The notes beneath the pieces are model-generated. The model ran no database searches and had not been told where the DNA came from. It worked only from the letters and a program-made list of their open reading frames with translations. A program made the translations under genes and the position numbers. A DNA stretch of 64,000 nucleotides, taken from the NCBI RefSeq assembly GCF_900109355.1, contig NZ_FOBF01000001.1:124001-188000 (forward strand), written 5' to 3'. The stretch's first letter is position 1; every line of letters starts with the position of its first letter. The stretch comes from Nonomuraea pusilla (GTDB lineage Bacteria; Actinomycetota; Actinomycetes; Streptosporangiales; Streptosporangiaceae). This document shows positions 8,175 to 16,793 of this stretch, piece after piece.

Positions 8175-8729
8175 ATGCGCATTCGCCCGATGGCCGCCTC
8201 CCTCACGCTCGCGACGGCGATCGTCACCCCGCTCGCCGCCGTGTCCCCCGCCCAGGCCACTGCCGTACCGAGCATGATCTATGTCAGCCCTGACATCGGC
8301 TGGCGCAGCTACCACTTCTACGTCACCGACAGGCAGAAGCTCCGCTTCACCTACGCGGGCCCGGGCTGGAGCGTCGACGGCGACCGGTACGCCCCCGTCG
8401 GCCCGAGGGGATACGACGCCGCCACCGACTCGCGCATCTGGCAGGGCTGCAAGTACAAGCCCGACGCGCCGTACGGCAGCTTGATGTACATGACCGGCCG
8501 CGAGGCCAAGACGCTCGGCGAGACGTGGACGGTGCGGCCCGCGGCCACCGGATGGATGAAGTTCCAGCTGCGCATCAACGACGGCGACAACTGCCTGAAG
8601 GACAACAGCGGGTACCTGAGGTTCCGCATCACCGTCATCGAGGACGGCCGTCGATCCGACGGCGGGAACGGCGGCGCGGGGCGGATGGAGCCGGGCATCA
8701 GGACCGCGACTTCTGGAGTCATGAGATGA
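8175..8729 (+). CDS. Secreted LecA/PA-IL-like small protein
   Basis: The signal peptide covers about residues 1-28 (LTLATAIVTPLAAVSPAQA). The mature beta-rich part contains 'YAGPGWSVDGDRYAPVGPRGYD', 'GSLMYMTGREAKTLG' and 'LQLRINDGDNCLKDNSGYLRFRITV'. The last, with NDGD and DNSG, resembles the Ca/sugar-binding end of PA-IL (LecA) type galactose-binding domains. Two Cys residues may pair. The last four bases overlap the next start (ATGA), so it is translationally coupled to the DUF4328 membrane gene. Lectin activity is an inference from motif similarity only. Confidence 0.55.
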   Translation: MRIRPMAASLTLATAIVTPLAAVSPAQATAVPSMIYVSPDIGWRSYHFYVTDRQKLRFTYAGPGWSVDGDRYAPVGPRGYDAATDSRIWQGCKYKPDAPYGSLMYMTGREAKTLGETWTVRPAATGWMKFQLRINDGDNCLKDNSGYLRFRITVIEDGRRSDGGNGGAGRMEPGIRTATSGVMR

Positions 8730-9496
8730 GCCAGCAGCCGTACGGACCGCCACAGCAGTCGCATCCTCATACGCCGCCGCGTCTCGGACCGGTCATCCGG
8801 CTGGCCGTCGTGGTCGACCTCGCCATCGCGGTGAGCTCCGTACTGGACCTGGTGAGCGTCACGCAGTGGCAGGCGTTGCGCGGCGATGTCGAGGAACTCA
8901 CCACCGGCGAGGCGACCGACCGGCTGGCGCAGCTCGGCGCGCTGGGATGGGCGACCACTCTGCTCAACTGGGGCACGATCGGCATCTGGATCGTCCTTCT
9001 GCTGCGGATGCGGGCCAACATCGAGCTGCGCACGCCCGGAAGGCTTCAGTGGAAGAAGGAGACCCTGGTCGCGGTGTTCGTCGCGCCCATCGCGCTCGAA
9101 CTCGCCAGCTTCGTGCTGCCCGTTCTGTTCCTTCCGGCCACGCTGTTCGGCCTGGTGACGCACATCCTGCTGATCGTCATGGTCAACGAGATCTGGCGGC
9201 TCGGCCATCCACGGCGTCCAGGGCCGGCCTCCGTGCTCGTGATCGTGTGGGGAGTCGTCGGCATCCTCGACGAGCTGTTCTTCACGATGGCTTCGCGGTG
9301 GCTGGCGTGGGAGATGCTCGACCTGTCCTTCGACATCGAGGCGAGCGGGGATCGCGCGACGGTCGGCACGGATCTGATCCCGGTGTCCAATGCGATGTCC
9401 GTCGCATACGTCCTGGACGCGTTCTTCGGCGTGGTGGCGATCCTGATGGTCTGGCGGCTCACCGCGAAGCACGACGAGGGCCTGCGCACCCCCTGA
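8726..9496 (+). CDS. DUF4328-like membrane protein
   Basis: A 256-residue integral membrane protein with about six hydrophobic segments. The Pro/Gln-rich start (MSQQPYGPPQQ) leads into 'LGPVIRLAVVVDLAIAVSSVLDLVSV', and the later stretch 'LLLRMRANIELR' plus a final group of helices match the pattern of actinobacterial DUF4328 proteins. The start is fixed by the ATGA overlap with the upstream gene; an upstream in-frame start would run through that gene. Function unknown. Confidence 0.6.
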   Translation: MSQQPYGPPQQSHPHTPPRLGPVIRLAVVVDLAIAVSSVLDLVSVTQWQALRGDVEELTTGEATDRLAQLGALGWATTLLNWGTIGIWIVLLLRMRANIELRTPGRLQWKKETLVAVFVAPIALELASFVLPVLFLPATLFGLVTHILLIVMVNEIWRLGHPRRPGPASVLVIVWGVVGILDELFFTMASRWLAWEMLDLSFDIEASGDRATVGTDLIPVSNAMSVAYVLDAFFGVVAILMVWRLTAKHDEGLRTP

Positions 9497-9584
9497 AACC
9501 ACGCCCGGCCGGGGTACCCTCCTCTGACCCTTTGACGGTTCCTTTGCGGGTATTTGTCCGGGGCTTGGGGGTAGCTCCGGGGTC

Positions 9585-11249
9585 ATGCGACTGACGTACA
9601 CCTCGGACGTGTGGTGGAAGAACGCCGTCGTCTACTGCCTCGACGTGGAGACCTTCAAGGACGGCAACGACGACGGCATCGGCGACTTCCGCGGCCTCAC
9701 GCAGCAGATCGACTACCTGGCCGGGCTCGGGGTGACCTGCCTCTGGCTCATGCCGTTCTACCCCACCCCCAACCGCGACGACGGCTACGACGTCACCGAC
9801 TTCTACGCCATCGACCCCAGGCTCGGGACGCTGGGCGACTTCGTCGAGTTCATGCGCACGGCCCACGACCGCGGCCTGCGCGTGATCGCCGATCTGGTCG
9901 TCAACCACACCTCCGACCAGCACCCCTGGTTCAAGGAGGCCAGGCGGAGCAAGGACTCCCCCCTCCGGGACTGGTACGTCTGGTCCGACACCCCCGAGCC
10001 CGACGACCCGAAGCAGGTGGTGTTCCCCGACAAGGAGAACAGCATCTGGGAGTACGACGAGGGCAGCGGCCAGTACTACCTGCACAGCTTCTACCGGCAC
10101 CAGCCCGACCTGAACGTCGGCAACCCGGAGGTCAGGGACGAGATCACCCGGATCCTCGGCTTCTGGATGGAGCTCGGCCTGTCGGGCTTCCGGGTGGACG
10201 CGGTGCCGTTCCTCATCGAGAACGTCAACCCGAAGCTGGCGAACCCGCACGAGTTCCTGGCGGACCTGCGGGCGTTCATGACGCGGCGCAAGGGCGGCTC
10301 GATCCTGCTGGGCGAGGTGAACGTGCCGTACCCGGACCTGATGCGGTACTTCGGCAAGGGCCTCGGCGACCAGCTCACCATGTGCTTCGACTTCATCGGC
10401 ATGCAGCACGCCTGGCTGTCGATGGCGCGCGGCGAGGCCGAGCCGCTGGGCCAGGCGTTACGCGAGCGGCCGAAGCCGCCGCAGGACTGCCAGTGGGCGA
10501 TGTTCCTGCGCAACCACGACGAGCTGACGCTCGACAAGCTGAGTGAGGAGGAACGCCAGGAGATCTTCGAGGCGTTCGGCCCGCGCGAGGACATGCAGAT
10601 CTTCGGCCGCGGCCTGCGCCGCAGGCTGCCCACCATGCTGGGCGGCGACCTGCGGCGCATCAAGATGGCCTACAGCCTGCTGTTCTCGCTGCCCGGCACC
10701 CCGGTGATCTTCTACGGGGAGGAGATCGGGATGGGCGAGAACCTGGAGGAGGAGGGCAGGCTCGCGGTGCGCATCCCGATGCAGTGGTCGGAGGACGGCG
10801 GCTTCACGCAGGGGAACCGGCCGGTGCGGGAGATCCCCGAGGGCTCCTTCGCCCCCGACCGGGTGAACGTGGCCGACCAGAAGCGCGACACCGACTCGCT
10901 GCTGCGCTGGTTCCAGCTCCTCATCGAGCGCTACCGGGAGTGCCCCGAGCTGGCGTGGGGCGAGTACACGGTGCTGGAGACGGGCCATCCCGCGGTGATG
11001 GCGCACCGCTGCGACGCCGACGGGGCGTCGGTGGTGGTGGCGCACAACCTCTGTGACACCGCCGTGGACGTGGAGCTGAAGCTGCCGGGGCTGGAGTCGT
11101 ACCGGCTCACCGATCTCCTGGTGGACGGCACGGTGAAGGTGTCGCCCGAGGGCGGGGTGCGGCTGCCGCTCGACCCGCACGGCTGCCGCTGGCTGCGCGC
11201 CGCCCCTCCTGAGGTGCCGCCGGAGGACGCGTCCGTGAAGTCCCAGTGA
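9585..11249 (+). CDS. GH13 alpha-amylase family enzyme, trehalose-synthase-like
   Basis: A 554-residue cytoplasmic GH13 enzyme (no signal peptide). The four conserved regions are intact: DLVVNH (region I), GFRVDAVPF with the nucleophile Asp (II), GEVN with the acid/base Glu (III), and FLRNHDE with the transition-state Asp (IV). The N-terminus 'WWKNAVVYCLDVETFKDGNDDGIGDFRGL' and 'NHTSDQHPWF' are characteristic of trehalose synthase-like members (TreS, maltose to trehalose) and related transglycosylases. It lacks a fused maltokinase and has no treY/Z/glgE neighbours, so the exact reaction is open. A C-terminal beta domain closes the protein. Confidence 0.8.
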   Translation: MRLTYTSDVWWKNAVVYCLDVETFKDGNDDGIGDFRGLTQQIDYLAGLGVTCLWLMPFYPTPNRDDGYDVTDFYAIDPRLGTLGDFVEFMRTAHDRGLRVIADLVVNHTSDQHPWFKEARRSKDSPLRDWYVWSDTPEPDDPKQVVFPDKENSIWEYDEGSGQYYLHSFYRHQPDLNVGNPEVRDEITRILGFWMELGLSGFRVDAVPFLIENVNPKLANPHEFLADLRAFMTRRKGGSILLGEVNVPYPDLMRYFGKGLGDQLTMCFDFIGMQHAWLSMARGEAEPLGQALRERPKPPQDCQWAMFLRNHDELTLDKLSEEERQEIFEAFGPREDMQIFGRGLRRRLPTMLGGDLRRIKMAYSLLFSLPGTPVIFYGEEIGMGENLEEEGRLAVRIPMQWSEDGGFTQGNRPVREIPEGSFAPDRVNVADQKRDTDSLLRWFQLLIERYRECPELAWGEYTVLETGHPAVMAHRCDADGASVVVAHNLCDTAVDVELKLPGLESYRLTDLLVDGTVKVSPEGGVRLPLDPHGCRWLRAAPPEVPPEDASVKSQ

Positions 11250-11263
11250 GGACCGGCCGGCCT

Positions 11264-11278
11264 CCCGCCGGGGGCGGG
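11264..11278 (+). terminator. Short GC hairpin after the GH13 gene
   Basis: CCCGCC-GGG-GGCGGG forms a 6-bp stem with a 3-nt loop about 15 bp after the stop codon, with no U-tract. Possible I-shaped terminator. Confidence 0.35.
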
Positions 11279-11288
11279 CGTCATGGCG

Positions 11289-11443
11289 TGGGAGCAGGCC
11301 GGTGGCCAGGTCGTCGTCGATGCGCCGCTTCAGCGCCGCCCTGGCGTCATTCCTGAGGCCGCGCAGCAGCTCCTCCCCCTCAGCGGAGTCGGAGCCGCAG
11401 TTCACGGCCGCGCAGATGACGAGGCAGCCCGCGGGGCGGCCGC
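11289..11443 (-). pseudogene. Internal fragment of a TetR-family regulator
   Basis: On the minus strand one frame reads RPAGCLVICAAVNCGSDS, then ELLRGLRNDARAALKRRI and ATGLLP. This is the ligand-domain signature of AcrR/TetR proteins ('P.GCl...aa..c....e....l...r......l..ri..g...G.l'). The HTH half and the last helices are absent, and the frame runs into unrelated sequence on both sides. The piece is about 50 residues long and abuts a fragment of an alpha/beta hydrolase on the opposite strand, as expected after deletion across a divergent TetR/hydrolase pair. Confidence 0.6.
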
Positions 11444-11805
11444 GCTTCGCCGCGTACGGCCCGCTCATGGCCTTCGGCCCCTCGTACGTGAGCGGGCTGG
11501 GCGAGGAGGGCGTCAAGGCGATGCCGGCGGGCGAGCCCCCGCGCGGCACGGTCCGCCAGATCGAGCTCGACCTGCGCGTGGACGTGAGGGACCTGCTGCC
11601 GCGCATCACCGCGCCCACGCTGGTGGTGGGCGCGACGCGCGACCACCTGGTCCCGGTCGAGCACGCCCGCGCCCTGCACGCGGCGATCCCCGGCAGCGAG
11701 TACGCCGAGCTGGACAGCGGCCACGTCGTCCTGCACGAGCGTCCCGAGGAGGTCGTGACCCTGATCCGACACTTCATCGACGGTGAACAGTGCGGCGAAT
11801 CGTAA
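11444..11805 (+). pseudogene. C-terminal remnant of an alpha/beta hydrolase
   Basis: About 120 residues match the end of an alpha/beta hydrolase. They include 'ITAPTLVVGATRDHLVPVEHARAL' with the charge-relay Asp and 'AELDSGHVVLHERPEEV' with the catalytic His. The part that would carry the nucleophile Ser (GxSxG) is missing and is replaced upstream by the antisense TetR fragment, so the product cannot be a working hydrolase. An open frame extends upstream to 11302 through the TetR remnant and could still be translated as a hybrid. Confidence 0.65.
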
Positions 11806-11841
11806 TCGGCGAGTAATTTGTCCTGGTTACTCTCCAGGCAC

Positions 11842-13596
11842 ATGCAGACCAACAGACTCGTCCTGCCCGGGGCCGTCGCGCTGACCGCGCTGGCCCTGGT
11901 CGCGCCCTCCGCGCAGGCGGCGGCCGGTGAGAAGACCGTCACCGTCACCGTCATGGGCACGTCGGACCTCCACAGCAACGTGCTCAACTGGGACTACTTC
12001 AAGGACGCCGCCTACGCCGACAAGGCCGGCAACAAGGTCGGCCTGGCCCAGGTGTCGTCCCTGGTCGACAAGATCCGTGCCGAGCGGGGCGCGGACCACA
12101 CGCTGCTGTTCGACTCCGGCGACACCATCCAGGGCACCCCGCTGGCGTACTACTACGCCAAGGTCGAGCCGATCACCACGACCGGCGACACCCACCCCAT
12201 GGCCAAGGCCATGAACGCCATCGGGTACGACGCGGTGACCCTCGGCAACCACGAGTTCAACTACGGTCTGCCCCTGCTGGCCACCTGGGTGCGGCAGATG
12301 AAGGCCCCGGTGCTCGGCGCCAACGCCGTGTACGAGCGCAGCGGCCTGCCCGCGTACAAGCCGTTCGTCATCAAGACGATGAATGTGGCCGGCGAGAAGC
12401 CGATCAAGGTGGGCGTGCTCGGCCTGACCAACCCCGGCGTCGCCATCTGGGACAAGGCCAACGTCGAGGGCAGGCTCCGCTTCACCGACCTCGTCGAGTC
12501 GGCCAAGAAGTGGGTGCCCGTCATCCGCGGCCTCGGCGCCGACGTGGTCGTCGTGACCGCGCACGCCGGCGACAGCGGCCTGTCGTCGTACGGCGGCGAC
12601 CTGCCGGTGGAGAACGCCTCCGCCATGGTCGCCGAGCAGGTGCCCGGCGTGGACGCGGTGCTGTTCGGGCACGCCCACAACGAGGTGGCGCAGCGCTTCG
12701 TCACCAACAAGGTCACCGGCCGGCAGGTGCTGCTGACCGAGCCGGGCAAGTGGGGCCAGCGCCTGTCCGTCATGGACTTCCAGCTCACCAAGCGGCAGGG
12801 CCGCTGGACCGTGACAGGCAAGTCCTCCACGACGCTCAACACCAACACGGTCCAGGAGGACCCGAAGATCGTCGAGCTGCTGAAGCCGCAGCACGACACC
12901 ACCGTGGGCTACGTCAACAAGGTCGTCGCCAAGTCGTCGCAGGAGCTGTCGGCCGCCGAGTCGCCGTACAAGGACACGCCGATCCTCGACTACATCCAGA
13001 AGGTGCAGACCGAGACGGTCAAGCAGGCGCTGCCCGGCAACACCCTGCCGGTGCTGTCGATCGCCGCGCCGTTCAGCCGCACCGCCGTCTTCCCCGCGGG
13101 CGACGTCCGCGTGCGCGACGTGGCCGGCCTGTACGTCTACGACAACACGCTGCTGGCGATCAAGATGACCGGCGCGCAGATCAAGGACTACCTGGAGCAC
13201 TCCGCCAGGTACTTCAACCAGCTCGCCCCCGGTGACCCCGTGGACGTCTCCAAGCTGACCAACGCCGGCAACACGCCCGACTACAACTACGACCAGCTCT
13301 CCGGCGTCTCGTACGACATCGACGTGGCCAAGCCGGCCGGGCAGCGCATCGCCGGCCTGACGTACGAGGGCGCGCCGATCCCGGCCGACAAGGAGTTCGT
13401 CGTCGCCATCAACAACTACCGCCAGTCGGGCGGCGGCGGCTTCCCGCACGTCACCACCGCGCCCGTGCTCTACAACGCCCAGGTGGAGATCCGCCAGGCC
13501 CTGATCGAGTACGCCACGGCGCAGGGCACGATCGACCCGGCCGACTTCGCCGCCTCCAACTGGAAGCTGACCCGCGACGGCCGGCCGCTGTTCTAG
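11842..13596 (+). CDS. Secreted bifunctional metallophosphatase/5'-nucleotidase
   Basis: A 584-residue protein with a signal peptide (residues 1-28, ending AQAAA) and the two-domain 5'-nucleotidase/CpdB architecture. The N-terminal calcineurin-like metallophosphatase domain has TSDLHSN, DSGDTIQG, GNHEFNYG and GHAHNE. The C-terminal substrate-binding domain (from about 370) ends with 'FVVAINNYRQSGGGGFP', which holds the nucleotide-stacking region. Probably an extracellular enzyme that strips phosphate from nucleotides or 2',3'-cyclic nucleotides for scavenging. The ATG is chosen over an upstream TTG because it directly begins the signal peptide. It has no LPXTG anchor. Confidence 0.9.
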   Translation: MQTNRLVLPGAVALTALALVAPSAQAAAGEKTVTVTVMGTSDLHSNVLNWDYFKDAAYADKAGNKVGLAQVSSLVDKIRAERGADHTLLFDSGDTIQGTPLAYYYAKVEPITTTGDTHPMAKAMNAIGYDAVTLGNHEFNYGLPLLATWVRQMKAPVLGANAVYERSGLPAYKPFVIKTMNVAGEKPIKVGVLGLTNPGVAIWDKANVEGRLRFTDLVESAKKWVPVIRGLGADVVVVTAHAGDSGLSSYGGDLPVENASAMVAEQVPGVDAVLFGHAHNEVAQRFVTNKVTGRQVLLTEPGKWGQRLSVMDFQLTKRQGRWTVTGKSSTTLNTNTVQEDPKIVELLKPQHDTTVGYVNKVVAKSSQELSAAESPYKDTPILDYIQKVQTETVKQALPGNTLPVLSIAAPFSRTAVFPAGDVRVRDVAGLYVYDNTLLAIKMTGAQIKDYLEHSARYFNQLAPGDPVDVSKLTNAGNTPDYNYDQLSGVSYDIDVAKPAGQRIAGLTYEGAPIPADKEFVVAINNYRQSGGGGFPHVTTAPVLYNAQVEIRQALIEYATAQGTIDPADFAASNWKLTRDGRPLF

Positions 13597-13616
13597 GCAG
13601 CGTCCTAGGCGCTGCC
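13596..13616. terminator. Shared hairpin over the stop codons of two convergent genes
   Basis: GGCAGCG and CGCTGCC make a 7-bp stem with a 7-nt loop. The left arm starts in the nucleotidase stop codon and the loop contains the stop codon of the convergent VOC gene, so one compact element could terminate both transcripts. Confidence 0.5.
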
Positions 13617-14003
13617 GCCCAGCTCCTCGAACAGGGTGAGCTGCAGCCCGGCAGGCCCTTCCAGGCGGGAGTTGAGCGAGTTCCACGGGGTCCGAGTGGG
13701 CTCCGCGACCACCTCGGCTCCCGCCTCGGCCAGCCGCGCCGTGCCGGCCGCCGCGTCGTCCACCTCGAAGGCGACCCTGATGTGACCGGCCACCCTGCGG
13801 CCCACCTCGACCTCGTCGATGTAGGCCGCGTGGGGCGGGTCGGCGATCTCCAGGGTCGCCCTGCCCGCCTCCAGGATGGTCACCCGGCCGCCCTCCGAGG
13901 CGAACGCGGCGCGCTCGGGCAGGCCCAGCACGTCCCGGTAGAAGGTCAGGGCCTGCTCGTAGTCCTCGGCCGTCACGACCAGCCGCAGCTCGCGTACCGT
14001 CAT
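13605..14003 (-). CDS. VOC-family (glyoxalase/bleomycin resistance-like) protein
   Basis: A 132-residue protein with the two beta-alpha-beta-beta-beta modules of the vicinal oxygen chelate fold. Module 1 is 'LRLVVTAEDYEQALTFYRDVLGLPE' plus 'RVTILEAGRATLEIADP'; module 2 is 'HIRVAFEVDDAAAGTARLAEAGAEVV' plus 'LNSRLEGPAGLQLTLFEEL'. The last Glu-rich strand supplies a usual metal ligand. Soluble; substrate unknown. It ends 9 bp from the convergent nucleotidase and lies upstream of nothing obviously co-transcribed. Confidence 0.8.
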   Translation of the reverse strand: MTVRELRLVVTAEDYEQALTFYRDVLGLPERAAFASEGGRVTILEAGRATLEIADPPHAAYIDEVEVGRRVAGHIRVAFEVDDAAAGTARLAEAGAEVVAEPTRTPWNSLNSRLEGPAGLQLTLFEELGGSA

Positions 14004-14022
14004 GATCGGAACAGTACATTCC

Positions 14023-14763
14023 TCACAGGTACGACGGTCCGGTCACCCGGTGCCTGAACGTCCACCACACCCACGCCTGCGACCCCACCAGCAGCGGGAT
14101 CAGCGCCAGCACCACCGGCGCGAGCGTCGCCGCCGCCGTGCCCGGCACGGGGCTGAGCCTGAGCCCGGCCAGCAGGCCCACCGCGACCAGCGCCGACGCG
14201 GTCAGCGCGTACGTGCGCACCTCGCCCGAGCCGCCCGACAGCACCGCTGCCCGGCGCCGCAGCCCGCCGCGCAGCCGCAGCGCGGCGAAGCTCAGCCCGT
14301 GCGTGCCGAACAGCGCCGTCACGGCCAGCGCGGGCAGCAGCCCGAGCGGGCCCTCGATGCCGAGCAGGACGTGGCCGAGCAGCACGCCCCAGCTCAGCGC
14401 CAGGCCCCAGCTCCCCGCCACGGTCACGGCGTCGCAGCCGAGCCGCCAGCGCGCGCCCGGCAGCCTGCCGCGCAGCCACAGCCCCATGTCGCGGGCCACC
14501 CACGACACGAGCAGCGCCACGATCATCGCGTAGTTGCCGGCCAGCAGCCCGCCCTCCGCCGACGGGAAGAGCCCCGCCAGCACGCCCGCGGCCGCGACCA
14601 GCCACACCTCGTTGCCGAGGAAGAACGGCGCGATCGCGGCGATCACCTCGCGCCGCTCCTCGGACGAGCGCCCCAGGTACGGCAGCAGCATGCCCACGCC
14701 GATGTCGGCCCCGCCGAGCACCAGGTAGCCGAGGGTGAAGAAGGCCAGGATGAACAGCTCCAC
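14023..14763 (-). CDS. cydB: Cytochrome bd oxidase subunit II (short form)
   Basis: The N-terminus 'ILAFFTLGYLVLGGADIGVGMLLPYLG' and 'PFFLGNEVWLVAAAGVLAGLFP' match CydB and its quinol-oxidase subunit II signature (GGxDxGxGxL, GNEVWL). The gene lies 10 bp after cydA in the same direction, so the assignment is secure. The protein has 246 residues and about seven membrane segments, whereas most CydB proteins have roughly 330-380 residues and eight or nine. The loop and helix pair in the middle appear shortened rather than frame-shifted, because coding statistics and the final helix (QAWVWWTFRHRV) are intact. Confidence 0.85.
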   Translation of the reverse strand: MELFILAFFTLGYLVLGGADIGVGMLLPYLGRSSEERREVIAAIAPFFLGNEVWLVAAAGVLAGLFPSAEGGLLAGNYAMIVALLVSWVARDMGLWLRGRLPGARWRLGCDAVTVAGSWGLALSWGVLLGHVLLGIEGPLGLLPALAVTALFGTHGLSFAALRLRGGLRRRAAVLSGGSGEVRTYALTASALVAVGLLAGLRLSPVPGTAAATLAPVVLALIPLLVGSQAWVWWTFRHRVTGPSYL

Positions 14764-14773
14764 GTCGGCTCCT

Positions 14774-16027
14774 TCAGAACGCCGGGACGGGGACGGGGAC
14801 GTCGGCGGGCCGGTCGGCGCCCAGCGCCGCGCCCTCGGGGCCGCGCCGCGCCGCCCTGGCCAGCAGCCAGTAGTTCACGCCGATCAGCACCGCGAACACG
14901 CCGGTGAAAGCCGTGAGCGACAGCGCCATCTGCCCGGACGTGACCGGTGACATCGCCTCCGCCGTGGTCAGCCGCCCGTACACGGCCCAGGGCTGGCGGC
15001 CCATCTCCCGGAAGATCCACCCGGCGAGCACCGCGGCGAACGGCACCGGGATCATCAGGGTCAGGCACCAGTGCCAGAGCCGGAACCCCCGCACGGCCGG
15101 ACGTATCACCATGAGCAGGAAGCTGGCCGCCGCGACCGCCAGCATCAGGACGAACAGCAGGATCATCGCCAGCCCGGCCCCGCGCACCACCTCCACGGGC
15201 GGCAGGTGGTCGCCGGGCCCGTGCACGGCGGCGAGCTGGGCCTGCGCCTCGGCCAGCCGGTCGGCGTCGCCCGCCCAGGCCGCGATCTTGGGCAGCTGCA
15301 TGGTCTCGAAGCCCATGCCGCCGGACGCCGCGGTGAACAGCAGCGCGGGCAGCGCCACCCCGACGCCGACGCGCAGCGACTTGCGGAACAGGTCCTGCTC
15401 GGGCGTGCGCCTGCGCAGGTGGAACGCGCTCACCCCGGCCATGAAGAACCCGCCGGTCACCAGCGCCGCCCCGAGGACGTGCCAGAACGCCACCCGGGCG
15501 GGCGGGTTGGCGACCAGCGCGCCGAGGTCGGCCAGGTGCAGCGCGCCGCCGCTCTCGGTGAAGCCGACCGGGTTCTGCAGGAAGCCGTTCGCCACCAGGA
15601 TCCAGAACGCCGACGCGTACGCCGTCAGCGTGACGACCCAGATCAGCGCCAGGTGCGCCCAGCGGTTCAGCCGGTCCCAGCCGAAGATCCACAGGCCGAG
15701 GAACGTCGACTCCAGGAAGAACGCCACCAGCGTCTCGATCGCCAGCGACGCGCCGAACACGTCGCCCGCGTACTCCGTCAGCCCGCTCCACGACAGGCCG
15801 AGCTGGAACTCCATGACCAGGCCGGTGACGATGCCCATGGCGTAGTTGATGACGTACAGCTGGCCCCAGAAGCGGGTCATCCGGAGGTGCACGGGGTTGC
15901 GGGAGAACGTCGCCCGCGTCTGGACGACGGCGACGAGCGTCGCCAGGCCGAGCGTCAGCGTCACGAACAGGAAGTGCGCGCCCGCGGTGAGCGCGAACTG
16001 CAGCCGAGCCAGGTCCACGGTTTCCAT
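14774..16027 (-). CDS. cydA: Cytochrome bd oxidase subunit I
   Basis: The protein begins METVDLARLQFALTAGAHFLF, which aligns with the canonical CydA start; the His at residue 18 is the heme b595/d-side ligand. 'GLVMEFQLGLSW' contains the conserved Glu of the proton/heme region, and 'FREMGRQPWAVYGRLTTAEAMSP' is the GRQPW signature after the Q-loop. The Q-loop is short, as in the S-type oxidases of actinobacteria. Nine or so membrane helices. It couples quinol oxidation to O2 reduction at high affinity. An alternative ATG four codons upstream is possible. With cydB it forms a two-gene operon; no cydDC is present here. Confidence 0.9.
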   Translation of the reverse strand: METVDLARLQFALTAGAHFLFVTLTLGLATLVAVVQTRATFSRNPVHLRMTRFWGQLYVINYAMGIVTGLVMEFQLGLSWSGLTEYAGDVFGASLAIETLVAFFLESTFLGLWIFGWDRLNRWAHLALIWVVTLTAYASAFWILVANGFLQNPVGFTESGGALHLADLGALVANPPARVAFWHVLGAALVTGGFFMAGVSAFHLRRRTPEQDLFRKSLRVGVGVALPALLFTAASGGMGFETMQLPKIAAWAGDADRLAEAQAQLAAVHGPGDHLPPVEVVRGAGLAMILLFVLMLAVAAASFLLMVIRPAVRGFRLWHWCLTLMIPVPFAAVLAGWIFREMGRQPWAVYGRLTTAEAMSPVTSGQMALSLTAFTGVFAVLIGVNYWLLARAARRGPEGAALGADRPADVPVPVPAF

Positions 16028-16096
16028 TCCGCCGAGCATGGCGGCACGGTCCGCCCCGCCGCGTCCTGCCCCGGAGGGCATCGCCCGTACGACTTC

Positions 16097-16114
16097 GGGC
16101 CCCATGCGGGGCCC
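16097..16114. terminator. Perfect hairpin between the response-regulator gene and cydA
   Basis: GGGCCCC-ATGC-GGGGCCC is a perfect 7-bp stem with a 4-nt loop, extendable by one C-G pair. It lies between the 3' end of the two-component operon and the start of cydA on the same strand, so it probably ends the former before cydAB transcription starts. Confidence 0.55.
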
Positions 16115-16124
16115 GGCGTACTCC

Positions 16125-16793
16125 TCAGGATGTAAGCCAGCCCGGCGTGATCATCCCGGCCTCGTACGCGATCACGACGAGCTGGGCCCTGTCGCGGACC
16201 CCGAGCTTGGTCATGATGCGGCTGACGTGCGTCTTCGCCGTCGCCGGGCTGAGCACGAGCCGGGCGGCGATCTCGTCGTTCGACAGGCCGCCCGCGACGA
16301 GCGTCATGACCTCGCGCTCGCGCTCGGTGAGCGCGTTGAGCCGGGGGCCGGGCTCCGGCGGCTTGACCCGGCCGGCGAACTCGGCGATCAGCCGGCGCGT
16401 GACCGAGGGCGCGATCAGCGCGTCGCCCCTGGCCACCACCCTGACCGCGTGGATCAGCTCGGCGGGCTCGGTGTCCTTGACGAGGAAGCCGCTCGCCCCC
16501 GCCCGCAGCGCGCCGTACACGTAGTCGTCGAGGTCGAACGTGGTCAGGATGATCACCCGGACGCCGTCGAGCCGGTCGTCGCCGGCGATCCTGGCGGTGG
16601 CCTCCAGGCCGTCCAGCTCGGGCATGCGGAAGTCCATGAGCACCACGTCGGGCCGGTGCTCGCGGGCCGCCGCCACCGCCGCGGCGCCGTTGGCCGCCTC
16701 CGCGACCACCTCGATGTCGTCCTCGTCGCTGAGTATGGAGCGGAAACCGGCCCTGACCAGGGTCTGGTCGTCGGCGAGGAGTACGCGGATCAT
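16125..16793 (-). CDS. NarL/FixJ-family response regulator
   Basis: A 222-residue LuxR-type response regulator. The receiver domain starts 'IRVLLADDQTLVRAGF' (acidic pocket DD), with the phosphoacceptor Asp in 'PDVVLMDFRMPELDG' and the conserved Lys in 'GFLVKDTEP'. The C-terminal HTH is 'LTEREREVMTLVAGGLSNDEIAARLVLSPATAKTHV'. The start overlaps the kinase stop by four bases (ATGA), so the pair is translationally coupled. The target is unknown; the downstream cydAB operon is a reasonable but unproven candidate. Confidence 0.9.
   Translation of the reverse strand: MIRVLLADDQTLVRAGFRSILSDEDDIEVVAEAANGAAAVAAAREHRPDVVLMDFRMPELDGLEATARIAGDDRLDGVRVIILTTFDLDDYVYGALRAGASGFLVKDTEPAELIHAVRVVARGDALIAPSVTRRLIAEFAGRVKPPEPGPRLNALTEREREVMTLVAGGLSNDEIAARLVLSPATAKTHVSRIMTKLGVRDRAQLVVIAYEAGMITPGWLTS

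Noticed and set aside
16028-16105. 26-residue N-terminal extension of CydA
   Set aside because: Canonical CydA begins right at the VDLARLQF segment, and the extension would run through a hairpin terminator region.
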